Numbered from the stretch's first letter, positions 1 through 9,100 are shown. The stretch: 36,406 nt of DNA from Thiomargarita sp. (GCA_022729575.1 DZAL01000023.1:10916-47321); one strand, 5' to 3'. The notes: a model not told the origin generated them from the sequence alone. Made by a program: numbers and translations.

Positions 1-172
1 CAAAAAGTTGTCAAATCTGCGGTTCGAGATTTGACAACTTTCAAAAAGTTGTCAAATCTGCGGTTCGAGATTTGACAACTTTCCAAAAAGTTGTCAAATC
101 TGCGGTTCGAGATTTAGATTTGACAACTTTCGAAAAGTTGTCAAATCGGCTGGACGAAAAGTTGTCAAATTT
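1..172. repeat. Cluster of 33-bp palindromic repeats
   Basis: Three full copies of the palindrome (27-59, 68-101 with one extra base, 116-148) lie between two partial copies (1-18 and about 155-170). Each has arms of the type AGATTTGACAACTT and its complement around a short centre. The linkers are nearly identical (GCGGTTCG), so this looks like local tandem amplification. The last partial copy runs into rsfS and contains its stop codon. Confidence 0.9.
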
Positions 173-515
173 GTTGATACAATCCGTCATTCCCCAGGTC
201 AGTCCATAATTTCTCGATTTGATAAAAATCTCGCACCTGGGGCTGCATTAAATGCACTACTACATCTCCTAAATCGACCAAAGCCCAATCGCCAGGGTCA
301 CGGCCGGTTTCACTTAAGGGTTTTTTACCATGTGCTTTGACTTGTTCGATGAGATGCAAGGCTAAGGCACTGACTTGACGACCGGTGTGGCCACTGGCCA
401 CCACCATGACATCGGTGAAGTTGCTCCATTTACGAACATCCAACACCGTAATATTTTCTGCTTTCTTCTCTTCCAAGGCGGTTTTGACGATGGTAATGAG
501 TTGATTTAGTTCCAT
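165..515 (-). CDS. rsfS: Ribosomal silencing factor RsfS (iojap/YbeB family)
   Basis: This 116-residue protein has the length and pattern of the RsfS/YbeB/Iojap family. That family binds ribosomal protein L14 on the 50S subunit and blocks subunit joining when nutrients are scarce. The conserved core is visible: a central block with VVASGHTGRQV, then DWALVDLGDVVVHLM and a C-terminal DFYQIEKLW. It lies 52 bases downstream of nadD on the same strand, the usual nadD-rsfS pairing, so co-transcription is likely. The ATG at 515 has only a weak ribosome binding site. The stop codon (165-167) lies inside a partial copy of the 33-bp palindrome, so the final residues and termination point were probably set by a repeat insertion. 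Family assignment is secure. Confidence 0.95.
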   Translation of the reverse strand: MELNQLITIVKTALEEKKAENITVLDVRKWSNFTDVMVVASGHTGRQVSALALHLIEQVKAHGKKPLSETGRDPGDWALVDLGDVVVHLMQPQVRDFYQIEKLWTDLGNDGLYQQI

Positions 516-536
516 ATTATTTCATATTATTCCAAA

Positions 537-620
537 TTGGAGTCCAAACCTTCAGCTTTGGACGAGATTAGTCAAGGTGAGACGGCGTTGCCAAATCTGA
601 AGATTTGGACTCCAACGCCG
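537..620. repeat. 84-bp palindromic element (family B), copy 1
   Basis: This is a long imperfect inverted repeat. TTGGAGTCCAAA at the left end pairs with TTTGGACTCCAA at the right, with inner arms around a GGTGAGACGGCG-containing centre. Related copies are at 5634-5722 and 17969-18054. This copy overlaps the end of nadD and encodes its last 17 residues. Confidence 0.85.
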
Positions 621-1272
621 TTTTTTGACGATACAATTGATAGGTGTTAATAATTTCTAACACCGTAGCGGGTAATAAATAACGAGGATTTCGCCCAGTG
701 CTGATCAAGTCACGAATTTGGGTCGCGGAAATGGTTAACGGCGGAATGTCCTCGACCCAAATTCGGCCAGCCAGTTGAGTGGTTAAGTCGGCGCTGTCAT
801 AACATTGATGAGCGGCTAAAAAATCTCGCACTTGGTGAATTTCAGGTAATAACGTGCCGATTCGGCGCACGATTAATAGATGCGCTAACGTAATTAAACG
901 TTCCCATTGATGCCATGAAGGTAGGCTAGTAAAAGCGTCCAAACCTAAAATCAAGCATAAAGGACGTTGCGGATAATCTTGACGAAAACTGGTTAACGTA
1001 TCCACCATATAAGAAGGTCCTGGTCGGTGTAATTCCCTCGCATCTGCGGTTAGCCCAGTAACTCCTTGAATTGCTGCCTGTACCATCTGTAAACGTAAGG
1101 AGGCACTCACCATGGGGGATTCACGATGCGGTGGAGAAGCCGCGGGAATTAAACGAACTTCGGCTAATTCTAGTCTTTCATATAATTCTAAAGCTAATCG
1201 TAGGTGTCCATGATGAATGGGATCAAAGGTACCACCTAAGAGGCCAATTGGTTTCTGAGTGTAAATGGTCAT
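568..1272 (-). CDS. nadD: Nicotinate-nucleotide adenylyltransferase NadD
   Basis: NadD transfers AMP from ATP to nicotinate mononucleotide, making deamido-NAD in NAD biosynthesis in the cytoplasm. The N-terminal nucleotidyltransferase signature GGTFDPIHHGH is at residues 13-23 and the C-terminal ISATQIRD motif (ISSTxxR type) is present. I start at the ATG at 1272 (234 residues). A frame extension to a TTG at 1296 would add residues encoded by half of a 33-bp palindrome and is unlikely. The family core ends near residue 217 (E. coli NadD is about 213 residues). The last 17 residues, from TALESKSS to the end, are encoded by palindromic element B at 537-620, which also gives the TAA stop. The gene lies between proA and rsfS on the same strand. 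Confidence 0.95.
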   Translation of the reverse strand: MTIYTQKPIGLLGGTFDPIHHGHLRLALELYERLELAEVRLIPAASPPHRESPMVSASLRLQMVQAAIQGVTGLTADARELHRPGPSYMVDTLTSFRQDYPQRPLCLILGLDAFTSLPSWHQWERLITLAHLLIVRRIGTLLPEIHQVRDFLAAHQCYDSADLTTQLAGRIWVEDIPPLTISATQIRDLISTGRNPRYLLPATVLEIINTYQLYRQKTALESKSSDLATPSHLD

Positions 1273-1299
1273 GGTTAAAGGTCTTAGATTTGACAACTC

Positions 1300-1557
1300 A
1301 CTTTATACCCAACCACCCCCTACCCCTCCTTGGTAAGGAGGGGAGTCCCCCTCTGCTCCTGCTTGGTAAGACGGGAAGTAAAGAAGGGGTGGTCACTCCC
1401 CTCCTTGATAAGGAGGGGCAGGGGGTGGTCACTCCCCTCCTTGATAAGGAGGGGCAGGGGGTGGTCACTCCCCTCCTTGATAAGGAGGGGCAGGGGGGGG
1501 TCACTCCCCTCCTTGATAAGGAGGGGCAGGGGGTGGTTGAGCTAACCGTGCGTAAGT
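1300..1557. repeat. C-rich hairpin repeat with 36-bp tandem array
   Basis: The gap between proA and nadD contains the C-rich family: CCCCTCCTTGATAAGGAGGGG hairpins are preceded by a diverged copy and followed by a tail GTTGAGCTAACCGTGCGTAAG. From about 1393 to 1536 there are four tandem units of exactly 36 bases, almost identical. Thirty-six is a multiple of three and the array is open in several frames, which creates spurious long reading frames. No gene is supported here. Confidence 0.85.
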
Positions 1558-1590
1558 TGATTTGACAACTTTAAAAAAGTTGTCAAATCT
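1558..1590. repeat. 33-bp palindrome just past the proA stop
   Basis: A full copy of the 33-bp palindrome begins two bases downstream of the proA stop codon (1593-1595, minus strand). Its hairpin may act in the transcript 3' end, but there is no convincing T-tract. Confidence 0.85.
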
Positions 1591-1592
1591 TT

Positions 1593-2849
1593 CTATTGCC
1601 GAAGATGTCCATTTCCTAACACAATAAATTTCTGTGAAGTCAATCCTTCCAATCCAACTGGACCCCTGGCATGAAACTTATCCGTACTAATTCCAATTTC
1701 AGCCCCTAAACCATACACGAAACCATCGGCTAATCGAGTCGAAGCATTGACCATCACTGAGCTTGAATCCACGGCGGTTAAAAATAACCAAGCGCGGTTC
1801 CAATCTTCAGTAATAATGGAATCAGTATGTTGGGAGCCGTAAGTATTAATATGTTGAATGGCCTCCTCCACACCAGTGACGATACGAATAGAAAGAATGG
1901 GAGCTAAATATTCGGTCCGCCAGTCCTCTTCCGTCGCCTCTTTAAGGTGCGGTAACAATGCTCGCGTGGCTGGACAACCACGTAATTCTACGCCGGCGGC
2001 TTGATATTTCGCGGCCAGCGGCGGTAAAATTTGAGTAGCGATAGATTGGGCGACTAATAATGTTTCCATGGTGTTACAAGTACCATAGCGTTGAGTTTTC
2101 GCATTGTAAGCCACGGCCAACGCTTTTTCCAGGTCCGCTTGGTCGTCAATGTAAACATGACAAATCCCATCTAAGTGCTTAATCACAGGAATTTTAGCTT
2201 CTTGACTAATTCGTTCAATCAAACCTTTGCCACCGCGTGGAATAATGACATCAACATATTTAGACATTCGGATCAATTCTCCTACCGCGGCGCGGTCGGT
2301 GGTTTCTACCACTTGCACCGCCGTAGCAGGTATTCCCGTGGCAGTCAAGCCCGCCTCAATACATTGGGCAATGGCTTGATTAGAGTGAATGGATTCCGAA
2401 CCTCCTCGTAAAATCGAGGCATTGCCTGATTTTAAACACAGAGCAGCCGCATCAATGGTAACATTAGGACGAGATTCATAAATGATTCCGACGACTCCTA
2501 ACGGGACTCGCATTTTTCCCACTTGAAACCCGGCGGGTCGGTAGTGTAAATCGGAAATAGTGCCAATGGGGTCAGGTAACGCAATAATCTCGGTTAAACC
2601 TTTAATCATACTGTCGATGGTCGAATCTTTTAAAGTCAGACGATCTAAAAAAGCGGGGTCTAAATTTTGTGCTTGACCCGCGGCGACATCTTTGGCATTG
2701 GCCGATAATAAGGTGTTGCGGTGTTGTTCCAATTGTTGTGCAATAGTGGCCAAGGCTTGATTTTTAATAGCCGTCGTGGTTCGTGCCAATATTTGGGAAG
2801 CGGCTCGTGCTTGTGTGCCGAGGTGTTGCATGTATTCTGCTACGGTCAT
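1593..2849 (-). CDS. proA: Gamma-glutamyl phosphate reductase ProA
   Basis: ProA reduces L-glutamyl 5-phosphate to glutamate 5-semialdehyde with NADPH, the second step of proline synthesis. From the ATG at 2849 the protein is 418 residues, matching the roughly 417 of E. coli ProA. A TTG at 2864 would add only five residues. The catalytic cysteine is in [11 protein letters not shown] (about Cys258). Other conserved blocks are [16 protein letters not shown], the [10 protein letters not shown] stretch and IPRGGKGLI. The C-terminus [16 protein letters not shown] is complete. It heads a minus-strand group with nadD and rsfS, although a repeat block of about 320 bases separates it from nadD. The upstream region to dapA is a divergent promoter region with two palindromes. 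Confidence 0.97.
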   Translation of the reverse strand: MTVAEYMQHLGTQARAASQILARTTTAIKNQALATIAQQLEQHRNTLLSANAKDVAAGQAQNLDPAFLDRLTLKDSTIDSMIKGLTEIIALPDPIGTISDLHYRPAGFQVGKMRVPLGVVGIIYESRPNVTIDAAALCLKSGNASILRGGSESIHSNQAIAQCIEAGLTATGIPATAVQVVETTDRAAVGELIRMSKYVDVIIPRGGKGLIERISQEAKIPVIKHLDGICHVYIDDQADLEKALAVAYNAKTQRYGTCNTMETLLVAQSIATQILPPLAAKYQAAGVELRGCPATRALLPHLKEATEEDWRTEYLAPILSIRIVTGVEEAIQHINTYGSQHTDSIITEDWNRAWLFLTAVDSSSVMVNASTRLADGFVYGLGAEIGISTDKFHARGPVGLEGLTSQKFIVLGNGHLRQ

Positions 2850-3103
2850 AGTTTCATGGTCCAATTCAGTGGGTTAACTCCGATGGGGTGTATACTTAAT
2901 TATAAGTTTAGTATATTTTAGGCAGGATTAAAAGTCAAGATAGAATTAGATTTGACAACTTTAAAAAAGTTGTCAAATCGGCGGCGTTGAATTAGATTTG
3001 ACAACTTTAAAAAAGTTGTCAAATCTACTACTTGCTAATTTTAAGCGATAACGGTAAAATAATAGTTTAATCAATATCTATAGTTACTGGGAGTTAAAGA
3101 TAA
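2850..3103. repeat. proA-dapA divergent intergenic region with two 33-bp palindromes
   Basis: Two full palindromes (2948-2980 and 2994-3026) are separated by 13 bases. They lie upstream of the predicted dapA promoter. No lysine riboswitch-like fold is apparent by eye. Confidence 0.8.
3032..3060 (+). promoter_or_regulatory. Predicted sigma70-type promoter of dapA
   Basis: TTGCTA (3032-3037) and TAAAAT (3055-3060) are separated by 17 bases, 43 bases upstream of the dapA ATG. The element starts five bases after a palindrome. Prediction is by eye only. Confidence 0.5.
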
Positions 3104-3979
3104 ATGTTTCAAGGTAGTATAGTCGCATTAGTAACACCCATGCACGAGGGTGGTGATTTGGACCGAGAATCTCTACGTCGTTTAGTAGAATTTCATATTG
3201 AGCAAAAAACGGATGCTATTGTGGCCGTCGGCACCACAGGAGAATCAGCCACTTTAAATCATGATGAACATTGTGAGGTGATCGAACTTATCGTCCAACA
3301 AGCCGCCGGACGTATTCCGGTAATTGGAGGTACCGGCTCTAATTCTACGGCGGAAGCGATTGAATACACTCGTTGTGCGCAACAAGCTAAAGCTGATGCG
3401 TGTTTGTTGGTTACCCCTTATTATAATAAACCCACCCAAGAAGGTTTGTATCGGCATTATCGCGCTATTGCTGAAGCGGTGCCGATTCCACAATTATTGT
3501 ACAATGTGCCAGGCCGTACCGCTTGCGACTTGTTACCTGCAACCGTAAAGCGTTTAGCCGAAATTGAGAATATTGTGGGCATTAAAGAAGCGGTGGGTGA
3601 CGTGACTAGAATGCAAGAATTAGTGAAACTAGCCAATGATAATTTCGCGATTTATAGTGGTGATGATGCCACGGCGATGGAACTTATTTTAATGGGTGGA
3701 AAAGGAAATATTTCAGTCACCGCTAACGTAGCACCCAAAGCTATGCACGAAATGTGTATGTTGGCGTTAAAAGGAGACCGGAGCGGAGCGGAAGCGATCA
3801 CTCAACGTTTAATGGGATTGCATAAAAATCTGTTTGTGGAATCCAATCCGATTCCAGTCAAATGGGCGGTCCACCAATTGGGATTGATTCCTGCTGGGAT
3901 TCGTCTGCCATTGTTACCATTGTCAACCAGTTGCCATAGTGCCGTGTTACAAGCCATGCAACAAGCTCAGGTGTTATGA
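3104..3979 (+). CDS. dapA: 4-hydroxy-tetrahydrodipicolinate synthase DapA
   Basis: DapA condenses pyruvate with aspartate semialdehyde, the first committed step of lysine and diaminopimelate synthesis. The 291-residue protein is full length for this TIM-barrel family. Key residues sit at the E. coli positions: Thr44-Thr45 in GTTGES, Tyr133 in LLYNVPGRT, Arg138, and the Schiff-base lysine Lys161 in VGIKEAVGD. The ATG has a good ribosome binding site (GGGAG) upstream. The stop overlaps the start of the next small lipoprotein gene (ATGA), so they are translationally coupled, and bamC follows as in other gammaproteobacteria. Confidence 0.98.
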   Translation: MFQGSIVALVTPMHEGGDLDRESLRRLVEFHIEQKTDAIVAVGTTGESATLNHDEHCEVIELIVQQAAGRIPVIGGTGSNSTAEAIEYTRCAQQAKADACLLVTPYYNKPTQEGLYRHYRAIAEAVPIPQLLYNVPGRTACDLLPATVKRLAEIENIVGIKEAVGDVTRMQELVKLANDNFAIYSGDDATAMELILMGGKGNISVTANVAPKAMHEMCMLALKGDRSGAEAITQRLMGLHKNLFVESNPIPVKWAVHQLGLIPAGIRLPLLPLSTSCHSAVLQAMQQAQVL

Positions 3980-4149
3980 GAAAAGTAATCAGCTTAATGT
4001 TAATTATCAGTCTATTAGCCGGGTGTGGCCTGGTGATTAGAGAATTGGATTCTTCTGGTTGGAATGAGCACCAGCAAGTTTATGAAAAAAGCCAGACGCT
4101 TCCCCCTCTGGAAATTCCACCGGAATTGGCTACGGCGAAACCGAGTTGA
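3976..4149 (+). CDS. Small lipoprotein resembling the N-terminal segment of BamC
   Basis: This 57-residue product starts in an ATGA overlap with dapA. It has a lipoprotein signal: MRKVISLMLIISLLAGC, with lipobox LLAGC and lipidated Cys17. The mature part is about 40 residues and carries YEKSQTLPPLEIPPEL, which closely matches YKKTTELPPLEVPPGL in BamC encoded just downstream. In E. coli the unstructured BamC N-terminus binds BamD, so this could be a BamC-like mini-lipoprotein. Alternatively it is the remnant of a duplicated bamC, cut off where a degenerate 33-bp palindrome (4142-4174) supplies the TGA stop. What is seen is the signal peptide, the matching segment and the stop in a repeat; function is inferred. 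Confidence 0.7.
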   Translation: MRKVISLMLIISLLAGCGLVIRELDSSGWNEHQQVYEKSQTLPPLEIPPELATAKPS

Positions 4150-4356
4150 CAACTGTTTGAAAGTTGTTAAATCTAACAACCGATTCTAACTCACCTTACG
4201 CACCACCCCCCCCCAACCCCTCCTTAGTAAGGAGGGGCGAAAGAAAGATAGTTAGTTCCCCTCCTTACCAAGGAGGGGTTAGGGGTGGTTGAATTAACAG
4301 TGCGTGAGCTGAGATTTAACAACAGATTTGACAACTTTTAAAAAGTTGTCAAATCT
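4142..4356. repeat. Repeat block between the small lipoprotein gene and bamC
   Basis: A degenerate 33-bp palindrome (4142-4174) is followed by a C-rich element (about 4190-4315) with two CCCCTCCTT/AAGGAGGGG hairpins and inverted ends related to CTTACGCAC. A clean 33-bp palindrome follows (4324-4356). The run of C at 4206-4215 is a possible slippage site. Confidence 0.8.
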
Positions 4357-4404
4357 AATACCACCAATCTAACTCTAACCAAATAACCATTATAACCATT
4401 GCTT

Positions 4405-5559
4405 ATGTCTTGTTGTTACCAAATTATTGGATGTGGTCTGCTTTTGGTCTCCCTCAGCAGTTGCGGAACTTCCTCAAAAGTGGATAACTCTCTGCCTGAT
4501 TATCAAATCGATTATAAGAAAACTACCGAATTACCTCCTTTAGAAGTGCCACCGGGGTTAACCGACGTTACTCCCGCTGAACAATTGGAGGTGCCCACCA
4601 CGGATTCTGGCAATAACGCGGCAGCCTCTGCGGAATCTCAACCAGTGGAGTTGTCAACGCCAGCGCATCGACCAACTTCAGTGCTACCGTTATCAGACCA
4701 AGTACGACTGCAACGACAAGGCAACAGTCGGTGGTTGCTAATATCCGTTGCTCCGGAAACCATCTGGCCCAAAGTGAAAATTTTTTGGGCGGAAAATGGA
4801 TTTACGCTAAAATTGCAGGCGCCAAAAATCGGCATTATGGAAACGGAATGGGCGGAAAATCGTGCTGACATTCCGCAAAATGGTTTGCGCAAAATTATCG
4901 GTAAAGTGCTGGATAGTGTCTATTCGGCCTCTACTCGCGATAAATTTCGAGTACGGTTAGAACCTGGGGAAACTGCTGGGACCACTGAGTTGTATTTAAC
5001 GCATAAAGGAGCCGAAGAAGTCACTCAGGGTGAGGGCTTCGTTTGGCAAAGTCGTCCTGTGGATCCAGAATTGGAAGCCGAAATGCTAAATCGTTTAATG
5101 GTTTATCTAGGTGCCAGTCAACCACCGCCCGATTCACAGGTAACCGCTAAGAAGACTAAGGATCAACCGGTGCCGTCTGAAGCTGAGAGTAAACCGGCCA
5201 ATTTAACGTTAACGGCTGAGGGTCAAATGGAGTTATTGGTGCCAGAAGATTTTGCCAGTGCGTGGCAACGTACCGGCTTGGCTTTAGATAGAGTAGGTTT
5301 TACCGTGGAAGACCGTGACCGCGAGCGGGGGATTTATTTTATTCGTTATCTGGACCCCTCTTCATCGGAAGAAAATGCGGGTTTGTTCGCTAAAATTTTT
5401 GGTACCGGTGATCAAACGAATAATCATGAGGAATATCTCATTAAAGTTAAGGCCGAAAATACACAGAGCACACGAATTAGTGTGTTAGATAAACAAGGTC
5501 AAGCTGATACTAGCAAGACTGCACATAACATTTTGACGTTATTGCAAGAACAATTTTGA
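4405..5559 (+). CDS. bamC: Outer membrane assembly lipoprotein BamC
   Basis: BamC (NlpB) is a lipoprotein subunit of the BAM complex that inserts beta-barrel proteins into the outer membrane. I start at ATG 4405 (384 residues); a TTG six bases upstream is also in frame. A lipoprotein signal ends in LSSC, followed by the Pro-rich N-terminal segment YKKTTELPPLEVPPGL, which in E. coli contacts BamD. Two helix-grip domains follow. The first starts near SRWLLISVAPETIWPKVKIFWAENGF and includes GIMETEWAENR. The second starts near VPEDFASAWQRTGLALDRVGF and includes ERGIYFIRYLDP. An acidic/Lys-rich linker separates them. Position after dapA agrees with the family. The assignment rests on these motifs and synteny. 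Confidence 0.93.
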   Translation: MSCCYQIIGCGLLLVSLSSCGTSSKVDNSLPDYQIDYKKTTELPPLEVPPGLTDVTPAEQLEVPTTDSGNNAAASAESQPVELSTPAHRPTSVLPLSDQVRLQRQGNSRWLLISVAPETIWPKVKIFWAENGFTLKLQAPKIGIMETEWAENRADIPQNGLRKIIGKVLDSVYSASTRDKFRVRLEPGETAGTTELYLTHKGAEEVTQGEGFVWQSRPVDPELEAEMLNRLMVYLGASQPPPDSQVTAKKTKDQPVPSEAESKPANLTLTAEGQMELLVPEDFASAWQRTGLALDRVGFTVEDRDRERGIYFIRYLDPSSSEENAGLFAKIFGTGDQTNNHEEYLIKVKAENTQSTRISVLDKQGQADTSKTAHNILTLLQEQF

Positions 5560-5615
5560 TTGGAAACCGATTCTATAGTAACATTCTACTATTTTTGTAC
5601 CCCCCCCCGTACCCT

Positions 5616-5749
5616 CAATGCCATTAAGTTAAGCCGCGTTGGAGTCCAAACCTTCAGATTTGGACGAGATTAGTTAAGGTGAGACGGCGTTTCCAAATCT
5701 GAAGGTTTGGACTCCAGCGCCGTAACTTTAGCTTAACTTAATGGCATTG
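5616..5749. mobile_element. 134-bp palindromic element (family B) flanked by 11-bp direct repeats
   Basis: Outer arms 5616-5633 and 5732-5749 are perfect 18-bp inverted repeats (CAATGCCATTAAGTTAAG). Inside is the same TTGGAGTCC/GGACTCC palindrome seen at 537-620. CCCCGTACCCT occurs immediately on both sides (5605-5615 and 5750-5760), as a target-site duplication would. No reading frame of its own is present, so any mobility must depend on other proteins. Confidence 0.75.
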
Positions 5750-5892
5750 CCCCGTACCCTCCTTAGTAAAGAGGGGAGCATGCGCCAATTGAGTTGGCAT
5801 AGTCGACTCCCCTCCTTATAGTGATATGTCGATTCAGTTGTACTGCCATGAGGCGGTGAGAGAGTTATCTCAAAGGAGTGAGCCAAGTTTAA

Positions 5893-5923
5893 GGTTTCCT
5901 AAGCCTCGAAGGCTTAGGAAACC
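5893..5923. repeat. 31-bp hairpin
   Basis: GGTTTCCTAAGCCT (5893-5906) pairs perfectly with 5910-5923 around a 3-nt loop CGA. It stands 330 bases after bamC and has no T-tract, so I call it a palindromic repeat rather than a terminator. Confidence 0.7.
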
Positions 5924-6016
5924 TAGTACCTGTCAGGTTTAAAATTAGACCATCGAGATACTGGAAACTTCTCCGGCAACCGGCTCCATAGGTACAACAC
6001 TATATGAATATGACTA

Positions 6017-6107
6017 TAAGTACTGAAGCAGAAATTCTACGGTATTTCCCCTCACCCCCGCCCAGAGGGCGGAAGAAAATACGAGAAAATTTCTGTTTCA
6101 GTACTTA
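6017..6107. mobile_element. 91-bp inverted-repeat element (family D), copy 1
   Basis: The ends TAAGTACTGAAGCAGAAATT (6017-6036) and its complement (6088-6107, one mismatch) form 20-bp terminal inverted repeats. The interior is C/G-rich with CCCTCACCCCCG. A related 99-bp copy is at 21615-21713 and a solo end is near 19388-19407. It has no coding capacity, so MITE-like is the best description. Confidence 0.65.
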
Positions 6108-6162
6108 GCACTCATTGACAGTAAAAAAGCCGTCAAATCTATTTAATACTTTATGAAACAAT

Positions 6163-9100
6163 ATGTTTGCTGTATTCCAATATTTATCAACGTTATTTCG
6201 TCTGGTGTGGCTAGTATGGCTATGGTTGTGGATGCTGGTTTGCGTCACGGTCTTCATGGTGGTCTTGTTGTTCTCGCGACTGCCGGATTATCGTGTGAAT
6301 ATCGAACAATGGTTAACTGGCTTAATCGGTCAACCGGTGACCATTGGTGAAATAGTTACCTATTGGGAAGGTTGGCAACCGACTTTAGTGGTTCAACAAA
6401 TCCGGGTGCATTCGCCGCCGACCAAACCAAGCGTGCTTTGTTGCCCTCCTCAGACGAAGACACGAGGTGAAATCTCTCCGTCCTCTCCAGCGAAATCTAC
6501 GGGGTTGGAAATTACTCGATTTGAAATCAGTCTAAATTTATTGGCTTCGTTGCAACAACAACAGTTATTGACCGCCAGAGTGGAGTTGCGGGCGAAGGAA
6601 TTGACTTTGATTCAATCGGTGGCTGGAGATATTCGTTTAAGTGGATTATCTGCGGCCACGGCGAAATCAGAGCCGAGTAATCCGCTTGAGATATTGCCTT
6701 GGTTGCTACAACAATCAGCAGTGTCTTGGCAGGTGGCTAAATTAACTTGGGTCACGGCTAATCAACCGGCTTTAAGTTTTACCGAAATTGAGTTGAGTGT
6801 GCAGAAACAAGGTGATTCGAATTATCTGCAAGGACAAGTTGCTTTACCGCCACAGTCCTTCCATGGTCTGTCCGCGCAACAGTTTACTTTTTCTAGTACC
6901 TTAGTTTGGGATTATGGTCGATTAAGTCGTTTTGATGGACAATTTTATTTACGAGATTTGCATTATGTGGTTCCCGAAGGTCATTCTCCAGTGGCGTACT
7001 TAGAAGGACAATTGACTGGTCAGCGGCGACTTGGCAATAAATGGCAAGTGTCGGTTAATAAATTAGCATTGGTGCCGGCACCGCGCGTCTCAACCCACGT
7101 CTCAACCGCTTCCTTGACTTCTGCCAGGACCATAGATTTGGCCCCGCTGATGCTGGAAAGTAGTTCCTTCCTTGAGCGTGGTGAGTGGCAAGTATCCGGT
7201 CAACTCAAACAGTTTTCTTTGGCGAGGTTATCACAGTGGTTTACGCCCACCCAGTCGGATTGGCAATCCACGCTAAACACGGTGCAAGGTGAGTTACAAA
7301 ATATTGAATGGAGTTATCGTTCACCCGCACACTGGCAAGTCCGTTTACAACTGGAAGCCGTGACTGCGCATCCTCCCCAGGCCAATTGGCCACAATTTAC
7401 TTTAGGTAGCGGACAGTTACAAATAGCCTCTCAACAAGGTCATCTGGCCTTTGAGCAGTTAGCGCTGTCTCTCCAACCAGCAGGCTATCAACAACCATTG
7501 TCTCTGTTTTCGGTAACCGGACAGTTACAATGGCAACGTACTGCCAAATATTGGTTATTGACGATTCCAGAGGTTCAATTCTCTGATCAATTTGAGCCAT
7601 CAATGCAAGTACAAGTGGTGGGTAGTTTAAAATTTCCTCATCAGGCGGGTCGGCCCCCGGAAAGTCGGTTGACGGTGACGGCTAAAAATTTTCCCTTGAC
7701 ACCACAACTGCAACGTTATTTGCCCACTAACCAGTGGCCCGAGACTATCAAATATGTCACCGGTACGATACAAAATTTACGCTGGATGATGTCACCCACC
7801 CAGCCATTTGAATTGCAAGGAGAAATAAAAAATTTGGGGGTGCAGTATGAACAAGCTAATCAGGTCGATTTGACGGTCCGTGAGTTAACGGGGCAATTTC
7901 AAGTGACTCCGCAACAGGGATCGCTACAATTACAACAGGCCCAGGTGACGATTAATTTACCGCAAGCCTATAGTCATCCGTTATCTCTCTCGGCGCTTCA
8001 TGGTGAGGTGAGTTGGAAATACCAGCAACAGCAATGGCATCTCAAAACATCCAAATTACACGCGCTTACCACGCATCAGATACCGTTGCAAGTCGCCGGC
8101 AGTATCAGTATTCCAGAGTCACCGGGGGTGCCCTATTTGAATCTTCGGATCAATTTACAGCAAGGACAATTAGAAAATGTGGCGTTTTATTTGCCCGATG
8201 TGCAGTGGAAAACAGTGCTGGCGTGGTTCCATCAAGCTAAATTAATCGGTAAAATTACTTCGGCCCAAGCTTTGTTGAAAGGCCCGGTAAATGCGTTGTT
8301 TGATCCTCGATGGGGTCAGTTTGAATTTACCGGTCAAGTCCAGCAGGCTTATGTTCAATATGACCCCAAGTGGCCGGCGGTTACTGAGGCGGAAGTGCAA
8401 GTGGCAATCACCGGGCCGCGGTTGGTGATTACCGCGTCTAAGGGAAAATTATTAACTAACCAAATCCGTAAATTAGTAGTCAGCATCGATAATTTAAAGG
8501 CAGCTCAACCCGTACTTGACCTGGTTGGAAAAACGCAGGGGCCGGCTATCGACGGTTTACGTTTTCTGGACCAAAGTCCATTACAAAAAACGGTGGGCGT
8601 GGGTGAAGCCATGTTAGGGTTAGAGGGGCCGATGGAGTTGCAGTTGACCTTGGCGATTCCTCTATTTGCTGGTGGGAAGACTCAAGTCGATGGTAAAATT
8701 AGTTTTCAGCGTAATACGTTACATAAAAAATCTTTGGATTTAAAAATTACACAATTAAAAGGAGTTTTACGGTTTACTCAGGAGTCGGTCTCGGCTGATC
8801 GTTTGCAAGGTAAATTATTTAATCAACCGCTCAGTTGGTCTTTGCTCACGTTGCGAGATTCCGTGCCGAAACGTACTCGTTTACAGTTGACCGGTAAAGC
8901 TGATCCGGCTTTTTTGACACAGTTAGCACAAATACCAGCAGTCGGTCTGCAATTACCTCTTTCGCGCTATTTAACGGGCCAGATGAATTGGCAAATAACC
9001 ATCCACTTTCCTAATGATTCGACGGCATCGACAACCAGTGAGACTCAGATGGTCATAGCAAGTGATTTGGTGGGCTTGGGGATTGCGTTGCCATCTCCTT

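Larger units (their letters stand above)
5560..6162. other. 603-bp gene-free region packed with repeats
   Basis: No credible gene is seen. From left to right it holds a C-rich element beginning near 5600, interrupted by palindromic element B (5616-5749) between 11-bp direct repeats. Next come the rest of the C-rich element (to about 5820), a 14-bp stem hairpin with a 3-nt loop (5893-5923), and a CCTGTCAGGTTTAAA fragment (from 5929) shared with 34804-34818. Last come a 91-bp inverted-repeat element (6017-6107) and a decayed palindrome arm (about 6124-6140). Confidence 0.8.

Noticed and set aside
1071-1565. 164-residue plus-strand frame and two similar frames over the C-rich array
   Set aside because: It overlaps nadD on the opposite strand and then translates the 36-bp tandem units; no ribosome binding site or homology.
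2880-3103. Lysine riboswitch upstream of dapA
   Set aside because: The leader after the predicted promoter is only about 40 bases and holds no such fold.
6153-6350. 65-residue plus-strand frame at the start of yhdP
   Set aside because: It is in another frame over the first part of yhdP, whose protein matches the family from the ATG at 6163.
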